Notes under the pieces: model-generated | What the model was told of the DNA's origin: nothing | Database searches by the model: none | What the model saw: the letters and a program-made list of their open reading frames with translations, nothing else | Made by a program: the position numbers and the translations under genes | Source of the DNA: Burkholderiales bacterium | GTDB lineage: Bacteria; Pseudomonadota; Gammaproteobacteria; Burkholderiales; JAEUOS01 | Assembly: GCA_947473125.1 (NCBI GenBank) | Contig: CANJDH010000004.1 | Location: forward strand, 34,825 to 98,824 | Direction: 5' to 3' | DNA: 64,000 nt | Shown here: in pieces, positions 34,191 to 42,894 of the stretch | How the letters are laid out: every line of letters begins with the position of its first letter | How positions within the stretch are numbered: position 1 is the stretch's first letter

Positions 34191-34217
34191 GCCCTAAAAC
34201 TCGCTTCCACCAAGGGC
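34191..34217. repeat. REP-like element, CGCTTCCACCAAGGG type
   Basis: GCCCT and AGGGC arms enclose AAAACTCGCTTCCACCA. The core CGCTTCCACCAAGGG is identical to that at 23335-23350. It ends 1 bp before the stop codon of the MFS gene, so it lies in that transcript's 3' end. Confidence 0.5.
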
Positions 34218-34218
34218 T

Positions 34219-35526
34219 TCAGCGCAGTGCCGTGGCACGGCCCCGCGTCACGTCAATCGGGATCAACACCAGCAGGCCAATGGCAAACAGTACCGCAGTC
34301 GAGAGGATCGCGATGCGCTGGTTGCCGCCGGTGGCCCAGGTGATCGCGCCGTAGGTGAGCGGCCCGATGATGCTGGCGAGGCGCGTCGCGAAGGTCCAGA
34401 GGCCGTAAAACTCGGCGAGCTGTTTTGCCGGGGCGAACATGCCGGCCATGGCGCGCCCGGCCGATTGCGACGAACCCATGCAGGCGCCGGCAATCGCGGC
34501 CGCCCACCAGAACTGGCCCTTGGTCACCGACAGAGCCGCCACCACGCAGGTGACGATCCAGCCGACCAGGGTGATGCCGAGCGCGAGCTTGTGGCCGATC
34601 CTGTCCTGGTAAAAGCCGAACCCAAACGCGCCGATCGCTGCAGCGACGTTGAGCACGAAGATCAGCACCATGGTTTCGGCCTGCTTGAAGCCGATCACCT
34701 GCTCGGCGTAGATTGCGGCGAGCGTGATCGCCACCGCCACGCCCCCCTGGTAGAACACCGCGCACAGCAGCAGCCACATGAAATCCTGGTAGCGCCGTGC
34801 GTTCACGAAGGTTTCGCGCAGGCGCCCGAGCGAAGCCTTCAAGCCACTTTGGCGCAGGGCCTCAGGCTGGGGTTGCGCGCGCTCGGTGAGCAGCGCGAAG
34901 GTGGCCAATGCGGCAGCACCGTAAATCGCCGCAGTAATCATCATGGTGACCGGCACGAACTGCGACGCGGGAATCCCCTGGCCCTGCGCCCACAGCACAT
35001 AGCCCAGGCAAATGCCGAGCGCGAGCATGCCGCCGAAGTAGCCGAAGCTCCAGCCCCAGCCCGACACCGTGCCGAGCGAATCGCCTTGCGCAAGCTCGGG
35101 CAGGAACGCTGCCGAGAGCGATTCGCCATAGCTGTAGAACGCGTTCGACAGGATGATCAGCCCCATCGCCAGCCACACCTGGCCGGGGCCGGCAAAGGCC
35201 AGCGCCGCGGTCGAGAGTACGCAGCCGACGGTAGCGATTGCGAGGAAGCGTTTTTTCGCCGCGCGCAAGTCGGCCAGCGCGCCAATGCTCGGCATCGTCA
35301 ACATCACGATTGCGTACGACACCGACAGCGCTGCGGTCCAGGCGAAGGTGGCCCATTCAGCCTCGCCGGCCACCACGCCGGCGAAATAGGCGGAGAACAC
35401 CGCCGTGAGCACCACCGTGGTGTAGCCAGAGTTGGCGAAGTCGTACATCGCCCAGCCGAACACCTCGCGTTTTTTTACGCCGGGGTTGAGGTGCCGTTGT
35501 GAAAAAAGCGAAGAGAAAAGCGCCAC
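34219..35526 (-). CDS. MFS transporter, UMF1/Atg22-like
   Basis: A 435-aa protein with about twelve transmembrane helices. The N-terminal KKREVFGWAMYDFANSGYTT is the signature of the Atg22-like UMF1 family, followed by the loop DLRAAKKRFLAI. The track ORF reaches 35964, but that part overlaps the ABC permease in another frame. I choose GTG 35526, 14 bp after the permease stop. The substrate is unknown; fungal Atg22 effluxes amino acids from vacuoles. It is the last gene of a three-gene operon with an ABC-2 exporter. Confidence 0.85.
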   Translation of the reverse strand: MALFSSLFSQRHLNPGVKKREVFGWAMYDFANSGYTTVVLTAVFSAYFAGVVAGEAEWATFAWTAALSVSYAIVMLTMPSIGALADLRAAKKRFLAIATVGCVLSTAALAFAGPGQVWLAMGLIILSNAFYSYGESLSAAFLPELAQGDSLGTVSGWGWSFGYFGGMLALGICLGYVLWAQGQGIPASQFVPVTMMITAAIYGAAALATFALLTERAQPQPEALRQSGLKASLGRLRETFVNARRYQDFMWLLLCAVFYQGGVAVAITLAAIYAEQVIGFKQAETMVLIFVLNVAAAIGAFGFGFYQDRIGHKLALGITLVGWIVTCVVAALSVTKGQFWWAAAIAGACMGSSQSAGRAMAGMFAPAKQLAEFYGLWTFATRLASIIGPLTYGAITWATGGNQRIAILSTAVLFAIGLLVLIPIDVTRGRATALR

Positions 35527-35540
35527 GGGCCGCAGCCGGT

Positions 35541-36899
35541 TCAGGTGGCGAGGTCGAGCTTCTGGCCGTCGCTCCAGCGCCAGATGGCGATGCTCCAGGC
35601 CGCTGCCGCCTGCACCGCAAAAATCACTAGTGCGCCGAGCGCCGAGGCGCGCCCCAGCGGAAACACCAGGAACGCGACAGTCTGCAACCCGGCGATGCTC
35701 ATCAATGCCGGGAATACGGCATCGAGCAACACGACGTAGAGCGTGGTGGCGAGCGCCGGCCGGCGCGGAAAGCGTTGCAGCGCAAAAATGCAATAAATGC
35801 CCGTGTCGCGCAACAACATCGCCGCCAGCGCCAGCGGCATGATTTTTCCTTCCGCCGAAATTTCGGCGAGCACGCCGCTCATTTGCCCGGCAAGGCCCGT
35901 CCCCCACGGCATGAGCAGCAGCGCAATCGCACCGACCCAGGCGCAGGCCACGCTGATGCTCCACAGCGGCACGCTCTGCAGCGCACGCTGCGCGCCGCCT
36001 TCAAGCTCGCCACGCAGCGTGCGCAGCACCCGTGCCAGGGTCATCGCACCGGTGCGCTCGGTCAACAGCAGCAGGTAGGAACCGAGCCCGGTCGCAAGGA
36101 AGAAAATCAGCATCACGATCGCCGCGCGGCTGCCTGCTCCCCCGACCTTGGCTTCGATCAGGCCGCCCGCCCAGACGCCGAGGAACAGGCAAAACGCCGG
36201 CCACGCCCACGGCAGCTGGTGCACCCGCAGCTCGCCGGCAAAACTGCGTGCCGCGCCGAGCCAGGCCCACGCGGCAAAGGCCGCCGACGACAGCAGCATG
36301 AACCACAGGTGCGGCGGCCGCAGGCCCCACCAGACCAGGGTTTCACCGCGGCTCTCGCCTGTCATCCACTGCAGCGGCAGCGAGGCCGCCCAGAACACCA
36401 GGAACAGGAACACCGCGCCCGGGTTGCGCGTTGATCCCGCACGGACCGCGAGAATCCCCAGCGTCATCGCCACCGCGTGCAGCGTAATCGTGGCGAACAC
36501 AGCCGATGCGGCAATCAGCAGGGCATCGACGCCTTGCTCGCGAAACCCCGCCGCCAGATAGACCGCCATGAACCAGGCCCCGGCATACCAGCCCACCACC
36601 GGCGCACCGAACACCTTGCCGAAAGCGAGCTCACCCGGCGTCAGCGCCGACATGCGCTGGAAATCCCAGGTGCGCTCGCGCACTTCCTCGGGCATCGCGC
36701 TCATCGCGAGGTAGCCGCCGTACAGGAGCGCGCAGGCGGCAAAGCCGCCCAGCCCGGTCATGGCAAGCGCTGCGGTCGAATAGTGGCTCGATGCCGCCAC
36801 CAGCGCCAGGATCAGCCCGGCAATCGCCGGCGCGGCAATCAATCGATGCGGCGTGAGTTCCAGCCAGCAATAGCGGCGGAATTCGGGATTGAGCTTCAT
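35541..36899 (-). CDS. ABC-2 type transporter permease
   Basis: A 452-aa membrane protein with many hydrophobic helices, starting MKLNPEFRRYCWLELTPHRL. The EEVRERTWDFQRMSALTPGELAFGKVFGAP segment is the cytoplasmic loop typical of ABC-2 exporters, where the coupling helix contacts the ATPase. Its ATG overlaps the stop of the ATPase gene by 4 bp (36896-36899), which supports an obligate partnership. The exported molecule cannot be inferred. Confidence 0.86.
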   Translation of the reverse strand: MKLNPEFRRYCWLELTPHRLIAAPAIAGLILALVAASSHYSTAALAMTGLGGFAACALLYGGYLAMSAMPEEVRERTWDFQRMSALTPGELAFGKVFGAPVVGWYAGAWFMAVYLAAGFREQGVDALLIAASAVFATITLHAVAMTLGILAVRAGSTRNPGAVFLFLVFWAASLPLQWMTGESRGETLVWWGLRPPHLWFMLLSSAAFAAWAWLGAARSFAGELRVHQLPWAWPAFCLFLGVWAGGLIEAKVGGAGSRAAIVMLIFFLATGLGSYLLLLTERTGAMTLARVLRTLRGELEGGAQRALQSVPLWSISVACAWVGAIALLLMPWGTGLAGQMSGVLAEISAEGKIMPLALAAMLLRDTGIYCIFALQRFPRRPALATTLYVVLLDAVFPALMSIAGLQTVAFLVFPLGRASALGALVIFAVQAAAAWSIAIWRWSDGQKLDLAT

Positions 36900-37879
36900 G
36901 CGGCACTCCCCACGACAGGCGCCGGCGCTTCCTGGCGCATCGAACGCAAATAGGATTCGTGCATGTTCTCGCGCACCACGGCGAATTCAACCACCGGGAG
37001 ATCCGCTCCCACCAAGGCTTTCAGGAGCATGGCCTGATCCGCCGCGGAGCCCTTGAAGGTGCCCTGCAGGGCCCAGCCGGCATCGGCGGATGGCGACGAG
37101 GCGGCATGGATCGCGCTCATGCCGTGCACACCGAGCAGCGTGCGCAAGGCCGGATCGTCCGCCGGCGCCTGCGCAAAGCCGATGCGCAGCGTGACGCCGG
37201 TCTCCGCCGTAGCTTCGAGCGCGCGAAATTCGACCGCGCGGCCGTCCTTGATCGCCAGCATGTGGCTGGAGTATTCGTCGAGCTCGGCGAGGATGTGCGA
37301 CGACACGATCAGCGTCATGCCTTCGGCGCGCAACTGGCGGAACAGGATGGAGAGGCCGATGCGCGCTTCCGGGTCGAGGCCGGCGGCCGGCTCGTCGAGC
37401 AGCAGCACCTGCGGCGCGTGCACCATCGCCTGGCCAATCGCGACGCGCTGGCGCCAGCCGCGCGACAGCGTGTCGGTGCGCGCGTCCAGGCGCGAGGTCA
37501 GACCGAGGCGCTCGGCCGTCAGCTTGACGGCCGCTATCTGTTCGGCTTGAGCCAGCGCGCGCATGCCGGCCGCATGCATCAAGCTCTGGCGCACAGTCAG
37601 CGCACCGTACAGCCCGAAGAAGTCGGACAGGTAACCCAGTTTGCGATAGGCCTCGCGTGGCTCGAAAATCACGTCGACGCCGTCGAGCATGATCGACCCC
37701 GACATCGGGTCGTCGAGACCGGCGATGGAGCGCATCAGGGTGGTCTTGCCGGCGCCGTTCGGCCCCACCAGCGCCAGCACCGCACCGTGCGGCAGCGTGA
37801 AGCTCACGTCGGTGAGCGCGCGTTTGCCCGGGTATTCGAACGTCAGGGCCGAAACTTCAAGGACAGGATCGGATTGCAT
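36896..37879 (-). CDS. ABC transporter ATP-binding protein
   Basis: A 327-aa ATPase of the ABC-2 exporter type. Walker A is GPNGAGKTTLMRSI, the Q-loop region is LGYLSDFFGLYG, the signature is LSRGWRQRVAIGQAM and Walker B is VLLLDEPAAGLDPEAR, with the H-loop in IVSSHILAELDEYS. A C-terminal regulatory region of about 100 aa follows. The gene begins the operon that continues with the permease and a UMF1-type MFS protein. Confidence 0.95.
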   Translation of the reverse strand: MQSDPVLEVSALTFEYPGKRALTDVSFTLPHGAVLALVGPNGAGKTTLMRSIAGLDDPMSGSIMLDGVDVIFEPREAYRKLGYLSDFFGLYGALTVRQSLMHAAGMRALAQAEQIAAVKLTAERLGLTSRLDARTDTLSRGWRQRVAIGQAMVHAPQVLLLDEPAAGLDPEARIGLSILFRQLRAEGMTLIVSSHILAELDEYSSHMLAIKDGRAVEFRALEATAETGVTLRIGFAQAPADDPALRTLLGVHGMSAIHAASSPSADAGWALQGTFKGSAADQAMLLKALVGADLPVVEFAVVRENMHESYLRSMRQEAPAPVVGSAA

Positions 37880-37926
37880 GGCGCGCAGTTTACCTGCATC
37901 ACCCTGCCCGGCCCGTGACTCACCAA

Positions 37927-38907
37927 CTATTCGACCTTGATGTTCGCCGCCTTGATCACCTCACCCCACTTGGTGTGTTCCGCCTTGATGTAGGCAACAA
38001 ACGCCTCGGGCGAGGCGCTGGTCTCGATGGTTGCGCCGATCGCAGCAAAACGGTCCTGCACCTCTTTGGTCTGCATGCCCTTGATCAGCGCCTCATGCAT
38101 GCGCTTGACGATCTCGGGCGACATGCCAGCAGGGCCGCCGAGGCCAAACCACGGCGCCACTACGACACCGGGGTAGCCTGATTCTGCAGCAGTCGGCACA
38201 TCGGGCAGCTGGGATGCGCGCTTTGCCGTGAGCACCGCGATCGGCTTGACCTTTCCGGCCTTGACCTGCGGCAACGCCACCACCAGCGAACTCTGGAAGT
38301 CGAGCATGGTCGAGCCGGCGATCAGGTCCTGGATCTGCTGGGTCGCCCCCTTGAACGGTACGTGCAGGAACTGGATGCCGGCAGCCTTTTGCAGCATTTC
38401 CGCGCCCAGGTGCGGCACCGTGGCCACACCCGGCGTGCCGAACGCCACCTTGCCCGGATTCGCCTTGGCATACGCCACCAGCTCCTTGAGGTTGTTCGCC
38501 GGCAGCGCGTTGTTGGCGACGACGATCGGCGTCATCGACACCAGGTTGCTGATCGGCGCAAAATCCTTGAACGGGTCGAACGGCGCGTTGCCCAAGTGCG
38601 GCGCGATCGACAGCGTGATCGCGGTGAGGCCGATGGTGTAACCATCCGGTGGCGACTTGGCCAGCACTTCGAGACCCACCGTGCCGTTGCCGCCGGGGCG
38701 ATTTTCGACGACGACGGCCTGGCCCAGTGCGCCACGCAATATGTTGGCGGCTTCACGGCCAACCAGGTCGGTCGGCCCGCCCGCCGGGAACGGCACGATC
38801 AACCGGATCGGCTTGTTGGGCCAGGCTTGGGCGTGGGCGAATGCCGTCGTGAGCATGCAAAACGCGATAACCCCGGCGCGAAGCAGAATGCAGAAAGAGA
38901 CTTTCAT
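37927..38907 (-). CDS. Bug/TctC family substrate-binding protein
   Basis: A 326-aa receptor with a signal peptide (AGVIAFCMLTTAFAHAQ), then WPNKPIRLIVPFPAGGPTDLVG, ENRPGGNGTVGLEVLAKSPPDGYT, VAFGTPGVATVPHLGAEML, VPFKGATQQIQDLIAG and LPDVPTAAESGYPGV. It starts at ATG 38907 with GGAAATGAG upstream. It lies 17 bp downstream of the PemK-like toxin on the same strand, probably by chance rather than shared function. No TctAB genes are near. Confidence 0.93.
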   Translation of the reverse strand: MKVSFCILLRAGVIAFCMLTTAFAHAQAWPNKPIRLIVPFPAGGPTDLVGREAANILRGALGQAVVVENRPGGNGTVGLEVLAKSPPDGYTIGLTAITLSIAPHLGNAPFDPFKDFAPISNLVSMTPIVVANNALPANNLKELVAYAKANPGKVAFGTPGVATVPHLGAEMLQKAAGIQFLHVPFKGATQQIQDLIAGSTMLDFQSSLVVALPQVKAGKVKPIAVLTAKRASQLPDVPTAAESGYPGVVVAPWFGLGGPAGMSPEIVKRMHEALIKGMQTKEVQDRFAAIGATIETSASPEAFVAYIKAEHTKWGEVIKAANIKVE

Positions 38908-38924
38908 GGTTTACTCATTTCCAA

Positions 38925-39332
38925 TCACGCCAATCGAAGAATCTTGTTTAGCCGCCCAAGCACGTCGGCAAATGGCGCGTCATCCAGCCGCTTGAGCGGG
39001 TGCGCTTTCGCGTGGCGCAAACGCCAATCGAATGATTTTGGCTGATGTACCAGCACATAGCTGGTTTTGCCGGATTTGGCCCCCCGTGCGACGCCAGCAG
39101 CCACGGCGAACGGATTGTCGGCGTTGTACTCGGCCGTGGTCATGGGCAAACCGATCACCAGCGCGGTTTTTTGATTGAACACGCGCGGGGAGAGCACAAG
39201 GAACGGATGGATATCGCGCATTTCGCGCCCGATCTGCGGATTGCAGTCAATCCAGATCACGTCTTGACGGTCCGGCACCCAAGTGCTGCGCGGCGGACTC
39301 CGCCGCTTTCCGGCGGCTGGTACGCTCACCAC
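38925..39332 (-). CDS. PemK/MazF-like mRNA interferase toxin
   Basis: A 135-aa protein whose core DVIWIDCNPQIGREMRDIHPFLVLSP and TALVIGLPMTTAEYNADNPFAV matches the PemK/MazF barrel (Arg in the first loop; Thr-Thr after GLPM). It continues with SYVLVHQPKSFDWRLRHAK. MazF toxins cleave mRNA at short motifs. The start is one of two consecutive GTG codons at 39332/39329, 3 bp after the antitoxin stop, so translation is probably coupled to the antitoxin. Confidence 0.9.
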   Translation of the reverse strand: MVSVPAAGKRRSPPRSTWVPDRQDVIWIDCNPQIGREMRDIHPFLVLSPRVFNQKTALVIGLPMTTAEYNADNPFAVAAGVARGAKSGKTSYVLVHQPKSFDWRLRHAKAHPLKRLDDAPFADVLGRLNKILRLA

Positions 39333-39335
39333 AGC

Positions 39336-39599
39336 TCACCACCGCTCGGCGCCAATCGGCGCAACCGCCATCACCTCACCACCGTGACGGACCGGATCGT
39401 ATGCAGCCAGCATCTGCTCAAGCGTCAACTCCTTGGGGGCAACCGGGGTGATGATCACGCGGTGGTTCTCAACTGCAACCTTCACCCGCTGGTTGGCGCG
39501 CAGATGCGCCGCCCGTGCGACCGCTGCCGGCAAGCGTACGCCCAGATTGTTTCCCCACTGCTTGATATCCAAAATGGCTTCTGACGTGGCTTCTGACAT
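39336..39599 (-). CDS. AbrB/MazE-like antitoxin
   Basis: An 87-aa protein with a SpoVT/AbrB swapped-hairpin domain: ILDIKQWGNNLGVRLPAAVARAAHLRANQRVKVAVENHRVIITP. The acidic tail (LTLEQMLAAYDPVRHGGEV) would occupy the toxin's active site. ATG 39599 is preferred over TTG 39617. It forms a toxin-antitoxin pair with the PemK-like gene 3 bp downstream and should autorepress the operon. Confidence 0.9.
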   Translation of the reverse strand: MSEATSEAILDIKQWGNNLGVRLPAAVARAAHLRANQRVKVAVENHRVIITPVAPKELTLEQMLAAYDPVRHGGEVMAVAPIGAERW

Positions 39600-39682
39600 G
39601 GCAATTGTTCCAGACAAACAGGATGTTTAAACACAGTATAGACAACTGGCAGGGCGTGGTCAACCTGGGCGTGAAGACATCC

Positions 39683-40069
39683 TCAAAACGGGCCGCGCCC
39701 GGACAAGGCAAACCAGGCGCTTGCCGCGATCACGATCGATACGAAGATTTTCACGCCAAGCAGTTTGAACAGTTCCTTGAGGATGGCGGAAAAAGTCGAG
39801 ATGAACCCGATGCGAAACGACTGCGAGACCAGCGCGCCGACGGCGCCGCGGGTACTGGCGGCGCCATGCTCGGCCCGGTGCGAGCGGATGAACTTTACAA
39901 ACTCGGCGCCGATCGCGGCGAGGCCGCAACCGACCAGCGCGCCATAGAACAGCGCCTCACCCCATTTGCCGATGAACAGGTAAAACACACCCGCACAGAT
40001 CGCCGACGCCGCCAGCAGCAGCAGCGCGTCCTGCAGGCGCGGCTTGTCGTAGCGCGGCTCGTCAGGCAT
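39683..40069 (-). CDS. small hydrophobic membrane protein of unknown function
   Basis: A 128-aa protein with three predicted transmembrane stretches: ALLLLAASAICAGVFYLFIG, ALFYGALVGCGLAAIGAEFV and a C-terminal FVSIVIAASAWFALSG. Between them is a basic loop (KFIRSHRAEHG). I do not recognise the family. Its ATG 40069 overlaps the SDR gene end by 8 bp, so it is probably translated from the SDR/cupin transcript. A conventional ribosome site is absent, which fits coupling. Confidence 0.7.
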   Translation of the reverse strand: MPDEPRYDKPRLQDALLLLAASAICAGVFYLFIGKWGEALFYGALVGCGLAAIGAEFVKFIRSHRAEHGAASTRGAVGALVSQSFRIGFISTFSAILKELFKLLGVKIFVSIVIAASAWFALSGRGPF

Positions 40070-40847
40070 CAAGGTTGGGCGCCTCGAACCAGTTGGTCAG
40101 CGAGATGCCGCCGTCAATCACGATGGCGACACCGGTGACGTAGCCGGAGATCCTGTTGGACAACACGGCCAACGCCAGCGGCGCGAGGTCGTCGCTGCGG
40201 CCGAGCCGCCCGAGCGGAATGTGGCGCGCCAGGGTCGGGTCGGCGACAAATCCTCCCGCGGCAATCGCGCCCGGTACCAGCGCATTGACGCGAATCCGGT
40301 AGCGCCCCAGCGTCTTGGCAAACTCCTTGACCATCATCGCCAGCGCCGCCTTTGACGTGCTGTAGTGCGGCAGGTTGCGCGGCGTTTCGGCATGCAGGGA
40401 AGTCAGGTACAGCATGCTGCCCGGCACCTTCGCGGCAATCAAGGCTCGCGAAATTTCGCGGCCGAGGTGAAAACCGGCATCGACATTGACGGCACGCATG
40501 CGCATCCAGGTGTCGTCGGTGACAGCCAGCGCATGGTCGGCCTCGCGTCGCGGTGGCGCGGCGCTGTGGACGAAGTGCGTGATCAGCCCCAAGCTGGTTC
40601 GCGCATCCGCCAAGAGCCGGTCGCACTCGCTGCGCTCGGCAAGGTCGCCAACCCAGGCTGTGGCAAGCGCCGGGTTGGCCGAGGATTTGATGGCAGACTC
40701 GACGGTCTCGGCGTTGATGTCGGCAAACACGGTACGCACGCCCTCGCCAACCAAGGCCTGCGCAATCGCGCGGCCGATGCCGTTTCCGGCGCCGGTCACC
40801 AGCGCCGTTTCGGTGGCAGGGTCGAACGGATGATCGAAAATCGGCAT
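40062..40847 (-). CDS. short-chain dehydrogenase/reductase (SDR)
   Basis: A 261-aa classical SDR. The cofactor loop is ALVTGAGNGIGRAIAQAL, with an acidic residue in VFADINAE that favours NAD(H); catalytic Ser is in LYLTSLHAET, and Tyr and Lys are in LPHYSTSKAALAMM. It ends with YVTGVAIVIDGGISL. It is the middle gene of a minus-strand cluster: cupin, SDR, small membrane protein. AGGAGC precedes the start. The substrate is not predictable. Confidence 0.93.
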   Translation of the reverse strand: MPIFDHPFDPATETALVTGAGNGIGRAIAQALVGEGVRTVFADINAETVESAIKSSANPALATAWVGDLAERSECDRLLADARTSLGLITHFVHSAAPPRREADHALAVTDDTWMRMRAVNVDAGFHLGREISRALIAAKVPGSMLYLTSLHAETPRNLPHYSTSKAALAMMVKEFAKTLGRYRIRVNALVPGAIAAGGFVADPTLARHIPLGRLGRSDDLAPLALAVLSNRISGYVTGVAIVIDGGISLTNWFEAPNLDA

Positions 40848-40868
40848 GGGTACTGCGCTCCTGGAGGG

Positions 40869-41264
40869 CTAGTGCTGGGTATCGGGCTGGTCGAAAAACC
40901 GGTTCGGCTTGAGGAAGAACGCCAGCATCAGGCAGCCATCAACCGAGCGTGCCGTGTGGCGGCTGCCGGCCGGGCGCCAGACGAACTGGCCGGCACGGCA
41001 CACCCCCTGGCTGTCCTCAAACGAACCCTCTAGTACGTAGGTTTGTTCGATTTCGACGTGCTCGTGTTCCGGGAATTCGGTTCCCGGCTGCCAGTACATC
41101 AAGATGGTGGCGAGGCCGCGTTCCTTGTCTTCCATCAGCACCTTGGACTTGATGGTGGGCCAGCGCGTGTCGCGCCACGGCATGCTGTCGATATCGATAT
41201 AGCGCGAAGCCAGTGCAGCCAGCGGCGCGTGCTGGGCGATCAGGTCGGGGGTGACGGCAGGCAT
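40869..41264 (-). CDS. cupin domain-containing protein (ChrR-like)
   Basis: A 131-aa cupin: LMYWQPGTEFPEHEHVEIEQTYVLEGSF carries the His-His-Glu motif and SRHTARSVDG the second His. The layout (PWRDTRWPTIKSKVLMEDKE before the barrel) matches ChrR-like cupins. ATG 41264 has GGGAG upstream; the longer track ORF is unsupported. It is 21 bp from the SDR gene and probably the first gene of that operon. No signal peptide, so it is cytoplasmic. Confidence 0.87.
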   Translation of the reverse strand: MPAVTPDLIAQHAPLAALASRYIDIDSMPWRDTRWPTIKSKVLMEDKERGLATILMYWQPGTEFPEHEHVEIEQTYVLEGSFEDSQGVCRAGQFVWRPAGSRHTARSVDGCLMLAFFLKPNRFFDQPDTQH

Positions 41265-41510
41265 GGCAACTCCCTCAATTGCAGTGAAAAAAAACATCCA
41301 AAATGGACACAACGCGGGCAAAAGGCGTGTCGGCATCATTCTAGGGCGATTTCGGGCAAACCGAGGGCGCAGGCCCCGGTTTGGCGCCCCGCGTGGGCAG
41401 AATGACCCGAAATATCATCAATTGTGAGGATGCGCCACGCGCCAAACCTCGATAAGCTCGGCTCAGGTCTGCGCGGCCCCCCGTCTCCTCGAACGCCGAC
41501 AGATCTTTTG

Positions 41511-41540
41511 CCCGACAGCTCACGCTGCCGGGCTTTTTCT
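41511..41540 (+). terminator. intrinsic terminator-like hairpin without an evident gene
   Basis: CCCGACAGC-TCAC-GCTGCCGGG followed by CTTTTTCTTT has the form of a rho-independent terminator (one mismatch in a 9-bp stem). It lies in a 425-bp gap (41265-41689) between the cupin gene, which runs away from it, and the GST gene that follows. No ORF with coding character precedes it, so a short untranslated RNA starting near 41400 is possible. I see nothing else in the gap. Confidence 0.55.
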
Positions 41541-41689
41541 TTGTGGGCCAGTGTTGCCGGGCGGCGCGCACCCATGCCAAGCGGACGCCGCGCCTGGATA
41601 AGCTGGCACCGCGCCTGCAGTAAGATGCGCGCTCCGATTTCCGGCGATCACCTGTGCCGGATCCCACACCGCTTGTCCGAGGACATTCC

Positions 41690-42310
41690 ATGCTCAAGAT
41701 CTGGGGCCGCACCAATTCGATCAACGTGCAAAAAGTAATGTGGGCGGTCACCGAGCTCGGCGTGGCGCACCAGCGCACCGACGCCGGCCTGCACTTCGGC
41801 GGGGTCAATGAATCGTGGTACCGCGCGATGAATCCGAACGGCCGCGTGCCGACCATCGATGACGACGGCTTCGTGTTGTGGGAATCGAACGCAATCGTGC
41901 GCTACCTCGCTTCGAAACACGGTGCCGGCTCGTTGTATCCCGACGACCTGCAGATCCGCGCCGATGCCGACCGCTGGATGGACTGGGCCACCAGTACCAT
42001 GGCGCCGCTGATGACGCCGCTGTTCTGGGGCCTGATCCGCACTCCGGCGGAGAAACGCGATCCGGCCGCCATCGACGACCTGCGCATCAAAATGGAAGAG
42101 GTAATGCACATCCTCGACGAGCAGTTGTCGGGCTGCCCCTTCGTGGCGGGTGACAACTTCACGATGGGCGATATCCCGGTCGGCTGCTTTACCCAACGCT
42201 GGCTGGCCCTGCCGATCGCGCATGGCGCGCATCCGCACCTGGAGCGCTGGGTGGCGCGCCTTGAAACACGGCCCGGCTACCTCGCGCACGTCAAGCTGCC
42301 GCTCTCCTGA
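41690..42310 (+). CDS. glutathione S-transferase family protein
   Basis: A 206-aa protein with a thioredoxin-like N-terminal domain (LKIWGRTNSINVQKVMWAVTELG, with Ser10 or Asn11 in the glutathione-activating region), the GSH-contact segment NPNGRVPTIDDDGFVLWESNAIVRYL and an all-helical C-terminal domain (PFVAGDNFTMGDIPVG). ATG 41690 follows a GAGGA sequence. This fits the theta/zeta-like bacterial GSTs. A receiver-domain gene follows after 23 bp. Confidence 0.92.
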   Translation: MLKIWGRTNSINVQKVMWAVTELGVAHQRTDAGLHFGGVNESWYRAMNPNGRVPTIDDDGFVLWESNAIVRYLASKHGAGSLYPDDLQIRADADRWMDWATSTMAPLMTPLFWGLIRTPAEKRDPAAIDDLRIKMEEVMHILDEQLSGCPFVAGDNFTMGDIPVGCFTQRWLALPIAHGAHPHLERWVARLETRPGYLAHVKLPLS

Positions 42311-42333
42311 TCGGGCGCGCGGCCCTGCTCGCC

Positions 42334-42804
42334 ATGCACTCCGGGGCGGCCCCGGACGCGGCCGGTGCCGCTTCGGGAACAGGATTTTTCATTTGCCCTG
42401 ACGCGGCACTCGGGCTGTCGGCCGCGCCGCGCGCCTGCATTGCCTCGCACGAGGCCGCGCAATCGCACCTGCTGGCACTGCTGGTCAAGCGCGCCGGCGC
42501 GGTGCCCGACCCGGTAACCACGCGCGAGGCGCTGCTCGCCAGCCTGCGCACAACCCCGTATCCGGACGTGCTGTTCCTCGATACCGACCTGCCCGGCATC
42601 GACGGATTTCACGCGCTCGAATCGATTCGCACCAAGCCGAGCCTGGAGTCGCTGCGGATCGTGCTCGTCGCCGCCACCGGCAAGCGCGCCGACCTGGCGC
42701 GCGCCCTGCAGCTCGGTGCCACCGGCTACATCGCGAAACCCCTGACGCGCGACATCATGGAAGCGGCCCTGCCGCAGATCTTCGGCAAGCGCAAGACAGC
42801 ATAG
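42334..42804 (+). CDS. atypical response regulator receiver-domain protein
   Basis: A 156-aa protein with the second half of a receiver domain well kept: VLFLDTDLPGIDGFHALESI contains a phospho-acceptor-like Asp, then IVLVAATGKRADLARALQLGATGYIAKPLT with switch Ala-Thr and invariant Lys. The first strand lacks the usual acidic pair (TGFFICPDAALGLSA), so Mg binding and phosphorylation are doubtful. There is no output domain and no kinase nearby. Start ATG 42334 has no clear ribosome site and may depend on GST translation. Confidence 0.75.
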   Translation: MHSGAAPDAAGAASGTGFFICPDAALGLSAAPRACIASHEAAQSHLLALLVKRAGAVPDPVTTREALLASLRTTPYPDVLFLDTDLPGIDGFHALESIRTKPSLESLRIVLVAATGKRADLARALQLGATGYIAKPLTRDIMEAALPQIFGKRKTA

Positions 42805-42894
42805 GTTTCGCGCACCTGCATCCGCCGACGCTGTGCCATCGTATGATGTGGCATCCCGTCGAATTCTTGTCGAACCTTTGTGAAGGACTGCACG

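Noticed and set aside
34219-35964. 581-aa version of the MFS gene
   Set aside because: Residues before GTG 35526 are read out of frame from the ABC permease gene and are not conserved-looking.
37003-37030. REP-like CCGCTCCCACCAAGGCTTTC inside the ABC ATPase gene
   Set aside because: It encodes LKALVGAD in the normal C-terminal region of the ATPase, so the likeness to the intergenic repeats may be chance.
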